The notes: generated by a model not told the origin, from the letters alone. 5,454 nucleotides of DNA from Rhodospirillales bacterium (GCA_007131045.1 SLRI01000599.1:1-5454), one strand, 5' to 3'; positions 1 through 5,454 are shown, numbered from the stretch's first letter. Numbers and translations are program-made.

Positions 1-101
1 GTACCATCGCCGATCTCGACGGCGCCACCCTGATCAAGAAAATCCACATCGCCGAAGCCATCGGCTTCCGCCGCCGCCCGCCGAGCCGGCAGGCCGCCTG
101 A
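1..101 (+). CDS. YifB/ComM-type Mg chelatase-like AAA+ ATPase, C-terminal end only (partial)
   Basis: The reading frame beginning at base 3 gives 32 residues before a TGA at 99-101; the gene starts outside the window. The peptide opens TIADLDGA and continues with HIAEAIGFRR, which matches the conserved end of the YifB/ComM family, where a TIADL-G block is followed by an H-[LI]-AEA helix and a tyrosine or phenylalanine plus arginines. Family knowledge: ComM is a hexameric AAA+ helicase that promotes branch migration during natural transformation in some Gammaproteobacteria; the role of YifB proteins in Alphaproteobacteria is less clear. The last residues (RRRPPSRQAA) are a basic, low-complexity tail. 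The gene is convergent with the carboxypeptidase gene, with 87 bp between the two stop codons. The assignment rests on only about 30 residues, so the family is likely but not certain. Confidence 0.72.
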   Translation, partial: TIADLDGATLIKKIHIAEAIGFRRRPPSRQAA

Positions 102-156
102 CGACCAGGGCCACTGGCACCCTCGATTGCCGGGCGCGTCGGCTGTCCGGCCAGCG

Positions 157-175
157 GCGCCGCGCGGAGCGGCGC
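157..175. terminator. GC-rich inverted repeat between convergent genes, possible terminator
   Basis: A 7-bp perfect stem (157-163 with 169-175) with a 5-nt loop lies in the gap between the stop of the YifB-like gene (101) and the stop of the carboxypeptidase gene (189). An alternative stem pairs 156-160 with 176-180. Position between converging genes suits a two-way terminator. Neither strand has a T-run after the stem, so it does not fit a standard intrinsic terminator, and GC-rich DNA makes short stems common by chance. Confidence 0.25.
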
Positions 176-188
176 GCGCCACGGCGCC

Positions 189-1589
189 TCAGCTGGTGCC
201 GCTCGCCACACGCTCGACAGCGGTACGCACGACCAGGCATTCGTGGCGCTTGGCCTGCAGCAGGTTGCAGGCGCGGTTGGCGGTCTCGCGCTCGAAGCCG
301 GCCACCCGGGCCCGGTAGACCATCTGCCGACGGCCCTGCAGCGGGCTGACGTCGATGTCGCCAAGGAGGAGGATCTCGGGCAGCAGATCGGTCGCCGCGT
401 GGGCCGCCCGGCGGGCCTGGTTCGGATCGTGGAAGGCCCCGACCTGCACCGCATAGGCGCCGGTCGCAGCGGCTTTGGCCGGGCCGGCAACGAGGCCGCT
501 GCCGATCTCGGTGGCGCGCGGATTGGGTGCCGGCGTCGGCGCCTCGGCGGCAGCCTCTAGGATAGCCGCCCGCTCGGGCTCGGGCAGCGCATCGAACACG
601 CTCGCCGGCGTCGCTGCGACCTCGATCTCGGTCGATTCCGGCCGAGGCTCGGGCAAGGCCGTCGCTGCCACGACCACTTCGCCGGCCGCCGGCGGTCCGG
701 CGGCGACGCCGACGTCGGGGGCCGCGGCCGGCAATCCGGTTCCGGGCTTCGGCTGCGGCCGCAACGCGATCAGCGGCACGCCAAAGCGCTCGCGCAGCCG
801 CTGGAAGCCGAGATCCATGAGCCGCACCACCTCGGCATCCCGGGTCTGCGCGCTGCGCCCGCCGAAGACGATGACGATTACCCGGCGCCCGTCACGCACG
901 GCACTCGAGGCGAGATTGAAGCCGGAGGCGCGCGTGTAGCCGGTCTTCAGCCCGTCCATCCCGCGATAGCTGCGCACCAGCCGGTTGTGGCTGCGATAGG
1001 TTCGTCCGGCGAAGGTGAAGCTCTGCTGAGCGAAATAGTGGTAGTATTTCTGGTAGTGACGAATCAGACGCTGCGACAACAACGCCATGTCGCGGGCCGT
1101 GCTCTTTTGCTGACTGTTGGGCAACCCCGACGCGTTTCTGAAGGTGGTGTTGCGCATGCCGAGCGTGCGGGCACGCTTGGTCATCAGCTCGCCGAAATTG
1201 CTTTCGCTGCCACCGAGCGCCTCGGCGATCACCGTCGCCACGTCGTTGGCCGAGCGCACGGCCATTGCCTCGATCGCCTGCGAGACCGTTATGGTCGATC
1301 CGGCGCGCAGGCCGAGCTTGGAGGCCGGCATGTCAGCCGCACGGCGCGAGACCGGCAATTTGCTGTCCATGGCGAGTTCGCCCCGCTCGATCGCATCGAA
1401 CAGCATCATCAGCGTCATCATCTTGGTCAAGGACGCCGGGAACAGCGAAACATCGGCCCGCCGCGAGTGGATAATCTCACCCGTGTCGTAGTCCATCACG
1501 ACGGCAGCATATTTGTTGTTGGCGTGGGCGGGGGGTGCACCGACCCCGAGCAGCAGGATGACCAGGACGACCGCCAACCGATCGAGCAT
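189..1589 (-). CDS. dacF: D-alanyl-D-alanine carboxypeptidase (PBP5/DacF type, peptidase S11) with C-terminal SPOR domain
   Basis: This 466-residue protein is a periplasmic DD-carboxypeptidase that removes the terminal D-Ala from peptidoglycan pentapeptides and so limits cross-linking. Residues 1-23 form a signal peptide ending AHA. The S11 catalytic domain follows (about 24-265) with all three active-site motifs: S53-L-T-K56 (nucleophile Ser53 and Lys56), S113-A-N115, and K215-T-G217. Residues about 277-375 are an Ala/Pro/Glu-rich linker. About 377-457 is a SPOR domain (YAVQVGAF, then conserved A and L positions), a fold known to bind glycan strands stripped of stem peptides at division septa. 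It replaces the membrane-anchoring C-terminal region of E. coli PBP5, as in many alphaproteobacterial homologues. Two ATGs are adjacent (1592 and 1589); an AAGGT ribosome site sits 5 nt before the second but only 2 nt before the first, so 1589 is preferred. It lies downstream of the TPR-SH3b gene on the same strand, after a 167-bp gap. Family is secure; the symbol dacF rather than dacA/dacC is by analogy. Confidence 0.93.
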   Translation of the reverse strand: MLDRLAVVLVILLLGVGAPPAHANNKYAAVVMDYDTGEIIHSRRADVSLFPASLTKMMTLMMLFDAIERGELAMDSKLPVSRRAADMPASKLGLRAGSTITVSQAIEAMAVRSANDVATVIAEALGGSESNFGELMTKRARTLGMRNTTFRNASGLPNSQQKSTARDMALLSQRLIRHYQKYYHYFAQQSFTFAGRTYRSHNRLVRSYRGMDGLKTGYTRASGFNLASSAVRDGRRVIVIVFGGRSAQTRDAEVVRLMDLGFQRLRERFGVPLIALRPQPKPGTGLPAAAPDVGVAAGPPAAGEVVVAATALPEPRPESTEIEVAATPASVFDALPEPERAAILEAAAEAPTPAPNPRATEIGSGLVAGPAKAAATGAYAVQVGAFHDPNQARRAAHAATDLLPEILLLGDIDVSPLQGRRQMVYRARVAGFERETANRACNLLQAKRHECLVVRTAVERVASGTS

Positions 1590-1756
1590 CATGCACCTTT
1601 CTCGCGCTCGGCTATCTACCGAGAGTTGAAATTCGGGCCTGTCAAACGCCCCTCTCCGACCGCCGGATCATGCAGCCCAGAGGTTAACATTTCGTTTAGG
1701 CGATCTTCTTTAACCGTACAAAGCGGAAAGTTTTTTGCACGCTGCGATTTTACCGA
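1590..1756 (-). promoter_or_regulatory. AT-rich intergenic region, probable dacF promoter
   Basis: The 167-bp gap before dacF contains an AT-rich stretch (about 1680-1757) that stands out against the GC-rich surroundings. Two weak-to-moderate sigma70 candidates are visible on the minus strand. The first has TTGTAC at 1716-1721 and TAAACG at 1693-1698, spaced 17 bp, each matching consensus at 3 of 6 bases. The second has a perfect TTGACA -35 at 1640-1645, but no good -10 at 16-18 bp; the nearest fair hexamer, TAGATA at 1613-1618, is 21 bp away. No convincing hairpin terminator for the upstream TPR gene was found here, so read-through is possible. A CtrA-like box overlaps this region and is listed separately. 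Promoter presence is likely from the gap and composition; the exact site is not determined. Confidence 0.45.
1683..1698 (-). promoter_or_regulatory. CtrA-like box (TAAA-N7-TTAAC), candidate only
   Basis: Read on the minus strand, TAAA (1695-1698), seven bases, then TTAAC (1683-1687) match the alphaproteobacterial CtrA consensus TTAA-N7-TTAAC at 8 of 9 fixed positions. It lies about 94 bp upstream of the dacF start and overlaps the -10 of one candidate promoter. CtrA controls division and envelope genes in several Alphaproteobacteria, which would suit a SPOR-domain carboxypeptidase. Against it, another 8-of-9 match occurs at 5274-5289 between two gene ends, where a promoter role is unlikely, so chance is a real explanation. 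Confidence 0.25.
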
Positions 1757-2899
1757 TCAGTTGCCCGCAGGCTCCAGCCAGCTGCCGTAGATGAAGCCGC
1801 GATCGCCGTTCGGCAGGATCACGTGCTTCCACCCCAGGGTGTCACCCGTCACCCGAACGATTCGCCCGGCATCGACCGTGCCGAGCCGCTGTGCATCGTT
1901 GTCGGGCCCGGCCCGGTAGTTGACGGCGCTGACCACCCGATAGGGCTCGCCTTCGGCCGCCGTCGTCGTCTCGGCCGGCGGCGGTGCGGCTTCCGTCGCC
2001 TCCGGCGCGGCCGGTTCCGTAGTGGCAGGAGGGGGGGCGGCTGCGGGCTCCGGATCGGCAGGTGCTTCACGCGGCGCCGGGGTCGGCACGGCGGCCACTT
2101 CCGGGGCGTCCGAGCCCGGCGCCGCCTCGGGTGCTCGGTCGCTGTCGCGCGGCATCTCTGGCGACAGGGCCGCGGCGGGCGTTTCGGCCGGGGCGGGCAA
2201 GTCCGGCACCGCCGGCGGCGTCGGCTCGGCCGCCGCCACGTCGCCCGGGGCCGGGTCACTCGGGTCCGAGTCGCCCGTCGCCACGTCGCCCGTTGTCTCG
2301 TCACTCGTCGTCGGCGCCTCGGCGGGTCCGGCGGCGAGCTGCTCGCGTTGCGCCGTCGCCCGTTCGAGCGCGGTGGTGATCTCGGCATCGCCCGGGCTCA
2401 ACAGCATCGCCCGCTCGAGATCGTTCACGGCGAGGTCGATCAGGCCGAGCTCGGTATAGAGCTCGCCGCGCCGCTGATACGCCAGATGATGCTCGGGCTC
2501 GAGCTCGACCGCCCGGCTGAAGTCGGCAACCGCTTCGTCATAGGCGCCGGAGGCGAAATGCAGCTCGCCCCGGCGGACGTGGGCGACGCGCAGATTGCGG
2601 ATGGTGGTGGCGTCGCCGGGGCGCAGCGCCATGGCCTGGCTGTAGTCGGCGATCGCCGGGTCGAAATCGCCGGCCTCGCCGTGGGCGACGCCGCGATTGT
2701 TGTAGGTGATCGCCAGGGCCTCGCCGACGAGCTCGCCCGAGCGGATGGCATCGGTGTAGTGGCGCACGGCAGCCTCGTAGTCGCCCTGCCGGAACGCCTC
2801 GTTGCCGAGCCGCACGTCCGCCAGGCCCTGCGCCAGGGCCGCGCTGCCGAGGGTGACAAAGACGAGCAATGCCGCGCCGAGTGCCGTCAATCGCCGCAT
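1757..2899 (-). CDS. Secreted TPR-repeat protein with C-terminal bacterial SH3 (SH3b) domain, function unknown
   Basis: This 380-residue protein is of unknown function. Residues 1-23 are a signal peptide (MRR, hydrophobic core, ALA cleavage site); there is no lipobox cysteine, so a soluble periplasmic or exported protein is expected. Four TPR-like helical pairs follow at about 27-60, 63-95, 103-136 and 137-170, with typical G-x-x-x-x-x-x-G-x-[FY]-x-x-A spacing (for example RRGELHFASGAYDEAV). Residues about 190-317 are a Pro/Ala/Glu/Thr-rich, acidic linker without predicted fold. The end (about 318-377) is an SH3b module, recognisable from VNYRAGP, the central GRIVRV and the W-x-x-V...RGFIYGSWL close. 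TPRs bind proteins; SH3b domains often bind peptidoglycan or peptides. The frame stays open far upstream into glmU, but the start at 2899 is supported by a GGGAGGA ribosome site (2906-2912) six bases before it and by the signal peptide starting there; an ATG at 2929 lacks this. It lies 68 bp after glmU on the same strand, so co-transcription is plausible. A wall-related scaffold role is inference. Confidence 0.85.
   Translation of the reverse strand: MRRLTALGAALLVFVTLGSAALAQGLADVRLGNEAFRQGDYEAAVRHYTDAIRSGELVGEALAITYNNRGVAHGEAGDFDPAIADYSQAMALRPGDATTIRNLRVAHVRRGELHFASGAYDEAVADFSRAVELEPEHHLAYQRRGELYTELGLIDLAVNDLERAMLLSPGDAEITTALERATAQREQLAAGPAEAPTTSDETTGDVATGDSDPSDPAPGDVAAAEPTPPAVPDLPAPAETPAAALSPEMPRDSDRAPEAAPGSDAPEVAAVPTPAPREAPADPEPAAAPPPATTEPAAPEATEAAPPPAETTTAAEGEPYRVVSAVNYRAGPDNDAQRLGTVDAGRIVRVTGDTLGWKHVILPNGDRGFIYGSWLEPAGN
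2235..2324 (-). repeat. Imperfect 45-bp tandem duplication in the linker of the TPR-SH3b gene
   Basis: Two units, 2235-2279 and 2280-2324, share an identical 13-bp block (2235-2247 and 2280-2292) and an identical 8-bp block (2255-2262 and 2300-2307) at exactly 45-bp offset; their remaining parts have diverged. The period is 15 codons, so the frame is kept. In the protein the repeat appears as SDETTGDVA (residues 199-207) and SDPAPGDVA (214-222). This looks like an old in-frame duplication that lengthened the disordered linker. Confidence 0.5.
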
Positions 2900-2967
2900 T
2901 CGCGGTCCTCCCAGAGGTCGTCGGTCCATTCCACTACCGCGACACTTACCACCCGCGCCGGCCTTCG

Positions 2968-4326
2968 TCAGCCTTTGCCGCCGGATTTTTGCCGGCTGAG
3001 CCGCTCGCGCAACCGACGGGCGGCACCGTCCAGCGTCCGTTGCGGCGGCCGGGTCAGGCCCAGCGCCTCGGCCGGCACGTCGCTGGTCACGACGCTGCCG
3101 GCGCCGACGATCGCATCGGCCCCGACCGTCACCGGGGCGACGAACGCCGTGTTCGAGCCGATGAACGCCCCCTCGCCGATCACCGTCCGGTGCTTGTTGA
3201 AGCCGTCGTAGTTGCAGGTGATCGTCCCGGCGCCGATATTCGCCCCCGCGCCCACCGCGCAATCGCCGAGATAGGTGAGGTGACCGGCCTTGGCGCCGGG
3301 CCCCAGCGTGGTGTTCTTGGCCTCGACGAAATTGCCGAGCTTGGCCTGCTCGCCGATCACCGTGCCGGGCCGGAGCCGGGCGAAGGGGCCGATCTCGGCC
3401 CGCGGCCCGACCTCGGCGCCGGCCAGATGCGAATGGCCGTGGATCACCGCTTCGGCGGCGACGCGGACCCCGGGACCGAAAACGACGAAGGGCTCGATCA
3501 CGGCGCCCGGGCCGATCACCGTATCGGCCGCGAGAAACACGGTCTCGGGCGCTTCCATGATCACGCCCGCTGCCATCAGCTCGGCCCGGCGGCGGCTCTG
3601 GAAGTGGGCTGCCACCTCGGCCAGCTGGGCCTGGGTGTTCACCCCCTGCCCCTCGATCCAGCTCGCCTCCACCGCCCGGCAGGACCAGCCGTGGCGTTGC
3701 GCGATCTCGACCACGTCGGTGAGGTAGTACTCCTCGCTGCCGGGATGCCGCTCCAGCTCGCCCAGCAACGCCGGGACGCGCTCGCCGGCCAGCGCCATCA
3801 CCCCAGAATTGCAAAAACCCTCGGCGAGCAGTGCCGGATCGCAATGCTTGTGCTCGACGATGGCGAGCAGCTCGCCCGCCTCGCCCATGCGCAGGCGGCC
3901 GTAGCCGCCGGGATCCGGCGGGCGCATGCCGAGCACCGCCACGGCCGCGTCGGCCACCTGCCGACGCTCCAGCAGGCTGCGCAGCGTCGCCTCGGTCAGA
4001 AGCGGCGTATCGCCGTAGAGCACGAGCACGGCGCCTCGGTCGGCCAGCTCGGGCGCCGCCACCTGCAGCGCATGGCCGGTGCCCATGGGCGGATCCTGAA
4101 CGACGATCGCGGATTCGGGGGCGCGGCTGCCGATCTCGGCCGCCACCGGCGCCATGTCGCGGCCGAGCACGACCACGAGCTTCTCGGGGCCGAGCGCCCG
4201 CGCGGTGGCCAGGACGTGGCCGATCAGCGTGCGGCCGGCCATCTCGTGCAGCACCTTCGGCCGATCGTTCTTCATCCGGGTGCCGCGGCCGGCGGCGAGG
4301 ATCACGACGCTCGAAGATTGGCCCAT
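2968..4326 (-). CDS. glmU: Bifunctional GlmU: GlcN-1-P acetyltransferase / GlcNAc-1-P uridyltransferase
   Basis: GlmU makes UDP-GlcNAc in the cytoplasm from glucosamine-1-phosphate, acetyl-CoA and UTP, feeding peptidoglycan and lipid A synthesis. The protein has 452 residues (E. coli 456). The N-terminal uridyltransferase domain (about 1-230) has the LAAGRGTRM nucleotide loop (10-18) with K24 in RPKVL, GTGHA (82-86), the metal-binding D106 in YGDTPL, E159, N173 and N230. The C-terminal left-handed beta-helix (about 255-425) shows hexapeptide repeats and the acetyltransferase residues in ARLRPG (316-321), K337, the presumed catalytic H349 in GHLTYLGD, N372-Y373 and K378. A basic C-terminal tail follows. 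The frame extends upstream to 4413 and another ATG lies at 4332, but the start at 4326 has an AGGA site (4332-4335) five bases before it and gives the usual family N-terminus. It is divergent from the Gph-like gene (112 bp gap) and heads a minus-strand run. glmS, often next to glmU, is not in the window. Confidence 0.97.
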   Translation of the reverse strand: MGQSSSVVILAAGRGTRMKNDRPKVLHEMAGRTLIGHVLATARALGPEKLVVVLGRDMAPVAAEIGSRAPESAIVVQDPPMGTGHALQVAAPELADRGAVLVLYGDTPLLTEATLRSLLERRQVADAAVAVLGMRPPDPGGYGRLRMGEAGELLAIVEHKHCDPALLAEGFCNSGVMALAGERVPALLGELERHPGSEEYYLTDVVEIAQRHGWSCRAVEASWIEGQGVNTQAQLAEVAAHFQSRRRAELMAAGVIMEAPETVFLAADTVIGPGAVIEPFVVFGPGVRVAAEAVIHGHSHLAGAEVGPRAEIGPFARLRPGTVIGEQAKLGNFVEAKNTTLGPGAKAGHLTYLGDCAVGAGANIGAGTITCNYDGFNKHRTVIGEGAFIGSNTAFVAPVTVGADAIVGAGSVVTSDVPAEALGLTRPPQRTLDGAARRLRERLSRQKSGGKG

Positions 4327-4438
4327 TCTCATCCTGCTCACAGTCTCGACGTCACACCGGCGCACGCACAGGCTCGACGAACTGGCTTCACCTATCCAAG
4401 ATGCCGCCCGCACTCAACCCGGACGATGGCAGGAATCG
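4327..4438. promoter_or_regulatory. Divergent intergenic region between glmU and gph
   Basis: These 112 bp separate the start codons of two oppositely oriented genes, so promoters for both must lie here or inside the neighbouring coding sequence. No strong -35/-10 pair is evident. The best minus-strand candidate for glmU is TTGAGT (4412-4417) with GATAGG (4391-4396), spaced only 15 bp. A CTCGACG heptamer occurs twice as a direct repeat (4345-4351 and 4373-4379). No riboswitch-like or ribozyme-like fold was recognised. The ribosome site for gph is AGGA at 4431-4434, four bases before its ATG. Confidence 0.4.
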
Positions 4439-5110
4439 ATGGCGGCAAAATCGGTGATCTTCGATCTCGACGGCACACTCGTCGACACGCTGCCGGATCT
4501 GCATGCCGCGGTGGCCCGGCTCCTGAGTGAGGACCAGCTGGCCGTGCCGTCGGCGGCCGAGGTCCGGCGGATGATCGGCGACGGGGCCAGAAAGCTGGTC
4601 GAGCGCTCGCTGGCCTGGAGCCGCGGCGCGGTGAGCGAGGAAGAGCTCGAGGCGGCGCATCGGCGCTTCCTCGAGATCTACAACGCCGCGCCGTGCGTCG
4701 AGAGCCGGCTGTTCGCCAATGCGGCAGCCGCCCTCGACAAATTGGCAGCCGCCGGCACGCGGCTCGGCGTCTGCACCAACAAGCCGCAGCGACCGACCGA
4801 GCTCATCCTGACCGAGCTCGGCCTCATGCCACGGTTTTCGGCCGTTGTCGGTGGCGATGCGGTGGTGCGGCGCAAGCCGCACCCGGACCACCTCCGGCTG
4901 GTGCTGGAGCGGATGGGTGCGACAGCCGAAAGCACGGTCATGGTCGGCGACAGCAAGAACGACCTCGATGCTGCCCGTGGCTGCGGGCTCGCCTGCATCC
5001 TGGTCGATTTCGGCTACAGCGCCGAGCCCGCCCGGAGCCTCGGTGCGGACCGGATCATCAGTGATTTCGCCGAGCTGGACAGCGCGCTCGATTCGTTGCT
5101 CTCCGCCTGA
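4439..5110 (+). CDS. gph: HAD-superfamily phosphatase, phosphoglycolate phosphatase (Gph) type
   Basis: The 223-residue protein is a subfamily IA HAD hydrolase of the usual length for Gph, expected to hydrolyse 2-phosphoglycolate to glycolate and phosphate in the cytoplasm, salvaging a product of DNA repair or of Rubisco oxygenation. Motif I is D9-L-D11-G-T (nucleophile Asp9, acid/base Asp11) inside VIFDLDGTLVDTLPDL; residues about 17-85 form the alpha-helical cap; motif II is T113 in CTNKP; motif III is K146 in RRKPHPD; motif IV is GDSKND with D171 and D175 for magnesium. All catalytic residues are present. The start at 4439 has an AGGA site four bases upstream and places motif I at the normal distance from the N-terminus; no other in-frame ATG is close. 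It is divergent from glmU and followed after 68 bp by tRNA-Val. HAD phosphatases are hard to assign by motif alone: a related activity, such as MupP-type MurNAc-6-phosphate phosphatase, cannot be excluded. Confidence 0.88.
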   Translation: MAAKSVIFDLDGTLVDTLPDLHAAVARLLSEDQLAVPSAAEVRRMIGDGARKLVERSLAWSRGAVSEEELEAAHRRFLEIYNAAPCVESRLFANAAAALDKLAAAGTRLGVCTNKPQRPTELILTELGLMPRFSAVVGGDAVVRRKPHPDHLRLVLERMGATAESTVMVGDSKNDLDAARGCGLACILVDFGYSAEPARSLGADRIISDFAELDSALDSLLSA

Positions 5111-5134
5111 GTACGCCATCGCCACATCCCGTGC

Positions 5135-5163
5135 TTGACACCGTCATCGCCTCGACCTAATCG
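5135..5163 (+). promoter_or_regulatory. Sigma70-type promoter for tRNA-Val
   Basis: A perfect -35 TTGACA (5135-5140), preceded by C as is usual in Alphaproteobacteria, is followed after exactly 17 bp by TAATCG (5158-5163), a weaker -10. Transcription would start near 5170, about 9 bp before the mature tRNA 5' end at 5179, a fitting distance for a short RNase P leader. It sits 24 bp after the gph stop codon, so the tRNA can be expressed separately from gph. Confidence 0.6.
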
Positions 5164-5178
5164 CCGAACTGGATTCAA

Positions 5179-5253
5179 GGGCGCGTAGCTCAGCGGGAGA
5201 GCACTGCCTTCACACGGCAGGGGTCACAGGTTCAATCCCTGTCGCGCCCACCA
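5179..5253 (+). tRNA. tRNA-Val, anticodon CAC
   Basis: All four arms of the cloverleaf pair without mismatch. The acceptor stem joins 5179-5185 (GGGCGCG) to 5243-5249 (CGCGCCC); the D stem joins 5188-5191 to 5199-5202; the anticodon stem joins 5204-5208 (CTGCC) to 5216-5220 (GGCAG); the T stem joins 5226-5230 (ACAGG) to 5238-5242, with the loop TTCAATC. The anticodon loop is TTCACAC, with anticodon CAC at 5211-5213, reading the valine codon GUG. The discriminator is A (5250) and the CCA end is encoded (5251-5253). It has its own promoter and faces the end of cysK. Confidence 0.96.
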
Positions 5254-5289
5254 CCTTCTCTAGCAGCCATTGCTGAAAATTCGGTTAAC

Positions 5290-5315
5290 GCGGCCCCGAG
5301 CTTTCACCGAGCCGC
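5290..5315 (-). terminator. Possible hairpin terminator after cysK
   Basis: Read on the minus strand, starting 5 bases after the cysK stop codon, a 7-bp stem (5309-5315 with 5290-5296, including one T-G pair) closes a loop of about 12 nt. It is followed by a moderately T-rich tract, GTTAACCGAATTTTC, rather than a clean T-run. Placement directly after a gene end is favourable, but the stem is short and the tail imperfect. No clear terminator was seen for the tRNA on the plus strand. Confidence 0.3.
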
Positions 5316-5320
5316 AAACC

Positions 5321-5454
5321 TCAGCCGCCCTCGAACAGCGCTGTCGTGATGTAGCGCTCGGCGAAGGAGGGGATGACGGCGACGATCGTCTTTTCGGCCA
5401 TCTCCGGCCTTGCGCCGATCTCGAGCGCCGCGGCGAGGGCCGCACCCGAGGAGA
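5321..5454 (-). CDS. cysK: Cysteine synthase (O-acetylserine sulfhydrylase), C-terminal end only (partial)
   Basis: Only the last 43 complete codons are in the window; the gene begins beyond the right edge. The peptide starts SSGAALAAALEIGA and ends VAVIPSFAERYITTALFEGG. This matches the C-terminus of CysK-type PLP enzymes, in which a GISSGAA segment lines the cofactor pocket and the chain ends with a PSFGERYLST-LF motif. The enzyme forms L-cysteine and acetate from O-acetylserine and sulfide in the cytoplasm. The end fits CysK (or a close paralogue) better than CysM or cystathionine beta-synthase, though PLP-site residues lie outside the window. The gene is convergent with tRNA-Val, with 67 bp between the tRNA CCA end and the stop codon. 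Confidence 0.88.
   Translation of the reverse strand, partial: SSGAALAAALEIGARPEMAEKTIVAVIPSFAERYITTALFEGG

Noticed and set aside
2971..3000. GCCGG/CCGGC stem around an A-rich loop near the 3' end of glmU as a terminator.
   Set aside because: It lies inside the coding sequence before the stop codon and has no T-run after it on the minus strand.
1823..3211. A 462-codon plus-strand open frame antisense to the TPR-SH3b gene.
   Set aside because: Arg/Gly-rich translation without domains; the opposite strand holds a protein with signal peptide, TPRs and SH3b.
2900..3844. Same-strand open frame of 315 codons running through glmU in a different frame and joined to the TPR gene.
   Set aside because: It lies inside the well-conserved glmU frame, encodes an Arg/Gly-rich low-complexity peptide, and the TPR gene has its own ribosome site and signal peptide at 2899. 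High GC makes long stop-free shadow frames common.
4433..4437. GANTC (CcrM-type methylation) site overlapping the gph ribosome site.
   Set aside because: A single 5-bp site is expected by chance, and several others lie inside coding sequence in this window.
2869..4530. A 553-codon plus-strand open frame antisense to glmU and running into the gph start.
   Set aside because: Its product is His/Ala/Gly/Arg-rich with no recognisable domain, and it is a codon-phase shadow of glmU.
4388..5125. A 245-codon minus-strand open frame antisense to gph.
   Set aside because: No family resemblance; the plus strand carries all four HAD motifs in order.
5274..5289. CtrA-like match TGAA-N7-TTAAC on the plus strand.
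   Set aside because: It lies between the tRNA 3' end and the cysK stop, where no promoter is expected; it serves as a guide to the chance rate of such matches.
5179..5320. tRNA-Val 3' end as an attachment site of an integrated element.
   Set aside because: The downstream DNA leads straight into cysK; no integrase or clear second copy of the tRNA 3' end is in the window.

Overview
This window looks like ordinary chromosomal DNA from a high-GC alphaproteobacterium, possibly of Rhodospirillales type. The evidence is composition and family resemblance: very high GC with strong third-position bias, a D-Ala-D-Ala carboxypeptidase carrying a C-terminal SPOR domain, a Gph-type phosphatase divergent from glmU, and a CTTGACA-type -35 before a tRNA gene. 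I see no transposase, phage gene, CRISPR array, toxin-antitoxin pair or defence gene. The lineage below class level is a guess.

Layout from left to right: (1) bases 1-101, plus strand, the last 32 codons of a YifB/ComM-type Mg-chelatase-like ATPase. (2) A short convergent gap with a GC-rich inverted repeat. (3) A minus-strand run, read right to left: glmU (4326 to 2968), a secreted TPR-SH3b protein of unknown function (2899 to 1757), and a DacF-like carboxypeptidase with SPOR domain (1589 to 189). (4) A 112-bp divergent promoter region, then gph-like HAD phosphatase on plus (4439-5110). (5) A tRNA-Val(CAC) gene at 5179-5253 with a good sigma70-type promoter just upstream. (6) At the right edge, minus strand, the C-terminal 43 residues of cysteine synthase (cysK).

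The minus-strand run has a cell-envelope theme. GlmU makes UDP-GlcNAc, the first dedicated precursor of peptidoglycan and lipopolysaccharide. DacF trims the pentapeptide of finished peptidoglycan, and its SPOR domain would direct it to glycan-rich septal wall. The TPR-SH3b protein between them has a signal peptide, four TPR-like repeats and an SH3b module, a design suited to protein binding and possibly wall binding in the periplasm. glmU and the TPR gene are 68 bp apart and may be co-transcribed. dacF is separated from the TPR gene by a 164-167 bp, locally AT-rich gap and probably has its own promoter.

The items most worth a second look are the uncharacterised TPR-SH3b protein in this wall-gene context, a near-consensus CtrA-like box before dacF (weakened by an equally good match in a non-promoter position), and whether the Gph-like phosphatase acts on phosphoglycolate or on a wall-recycling sugar phosphate. 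No clear new biological system is visible.
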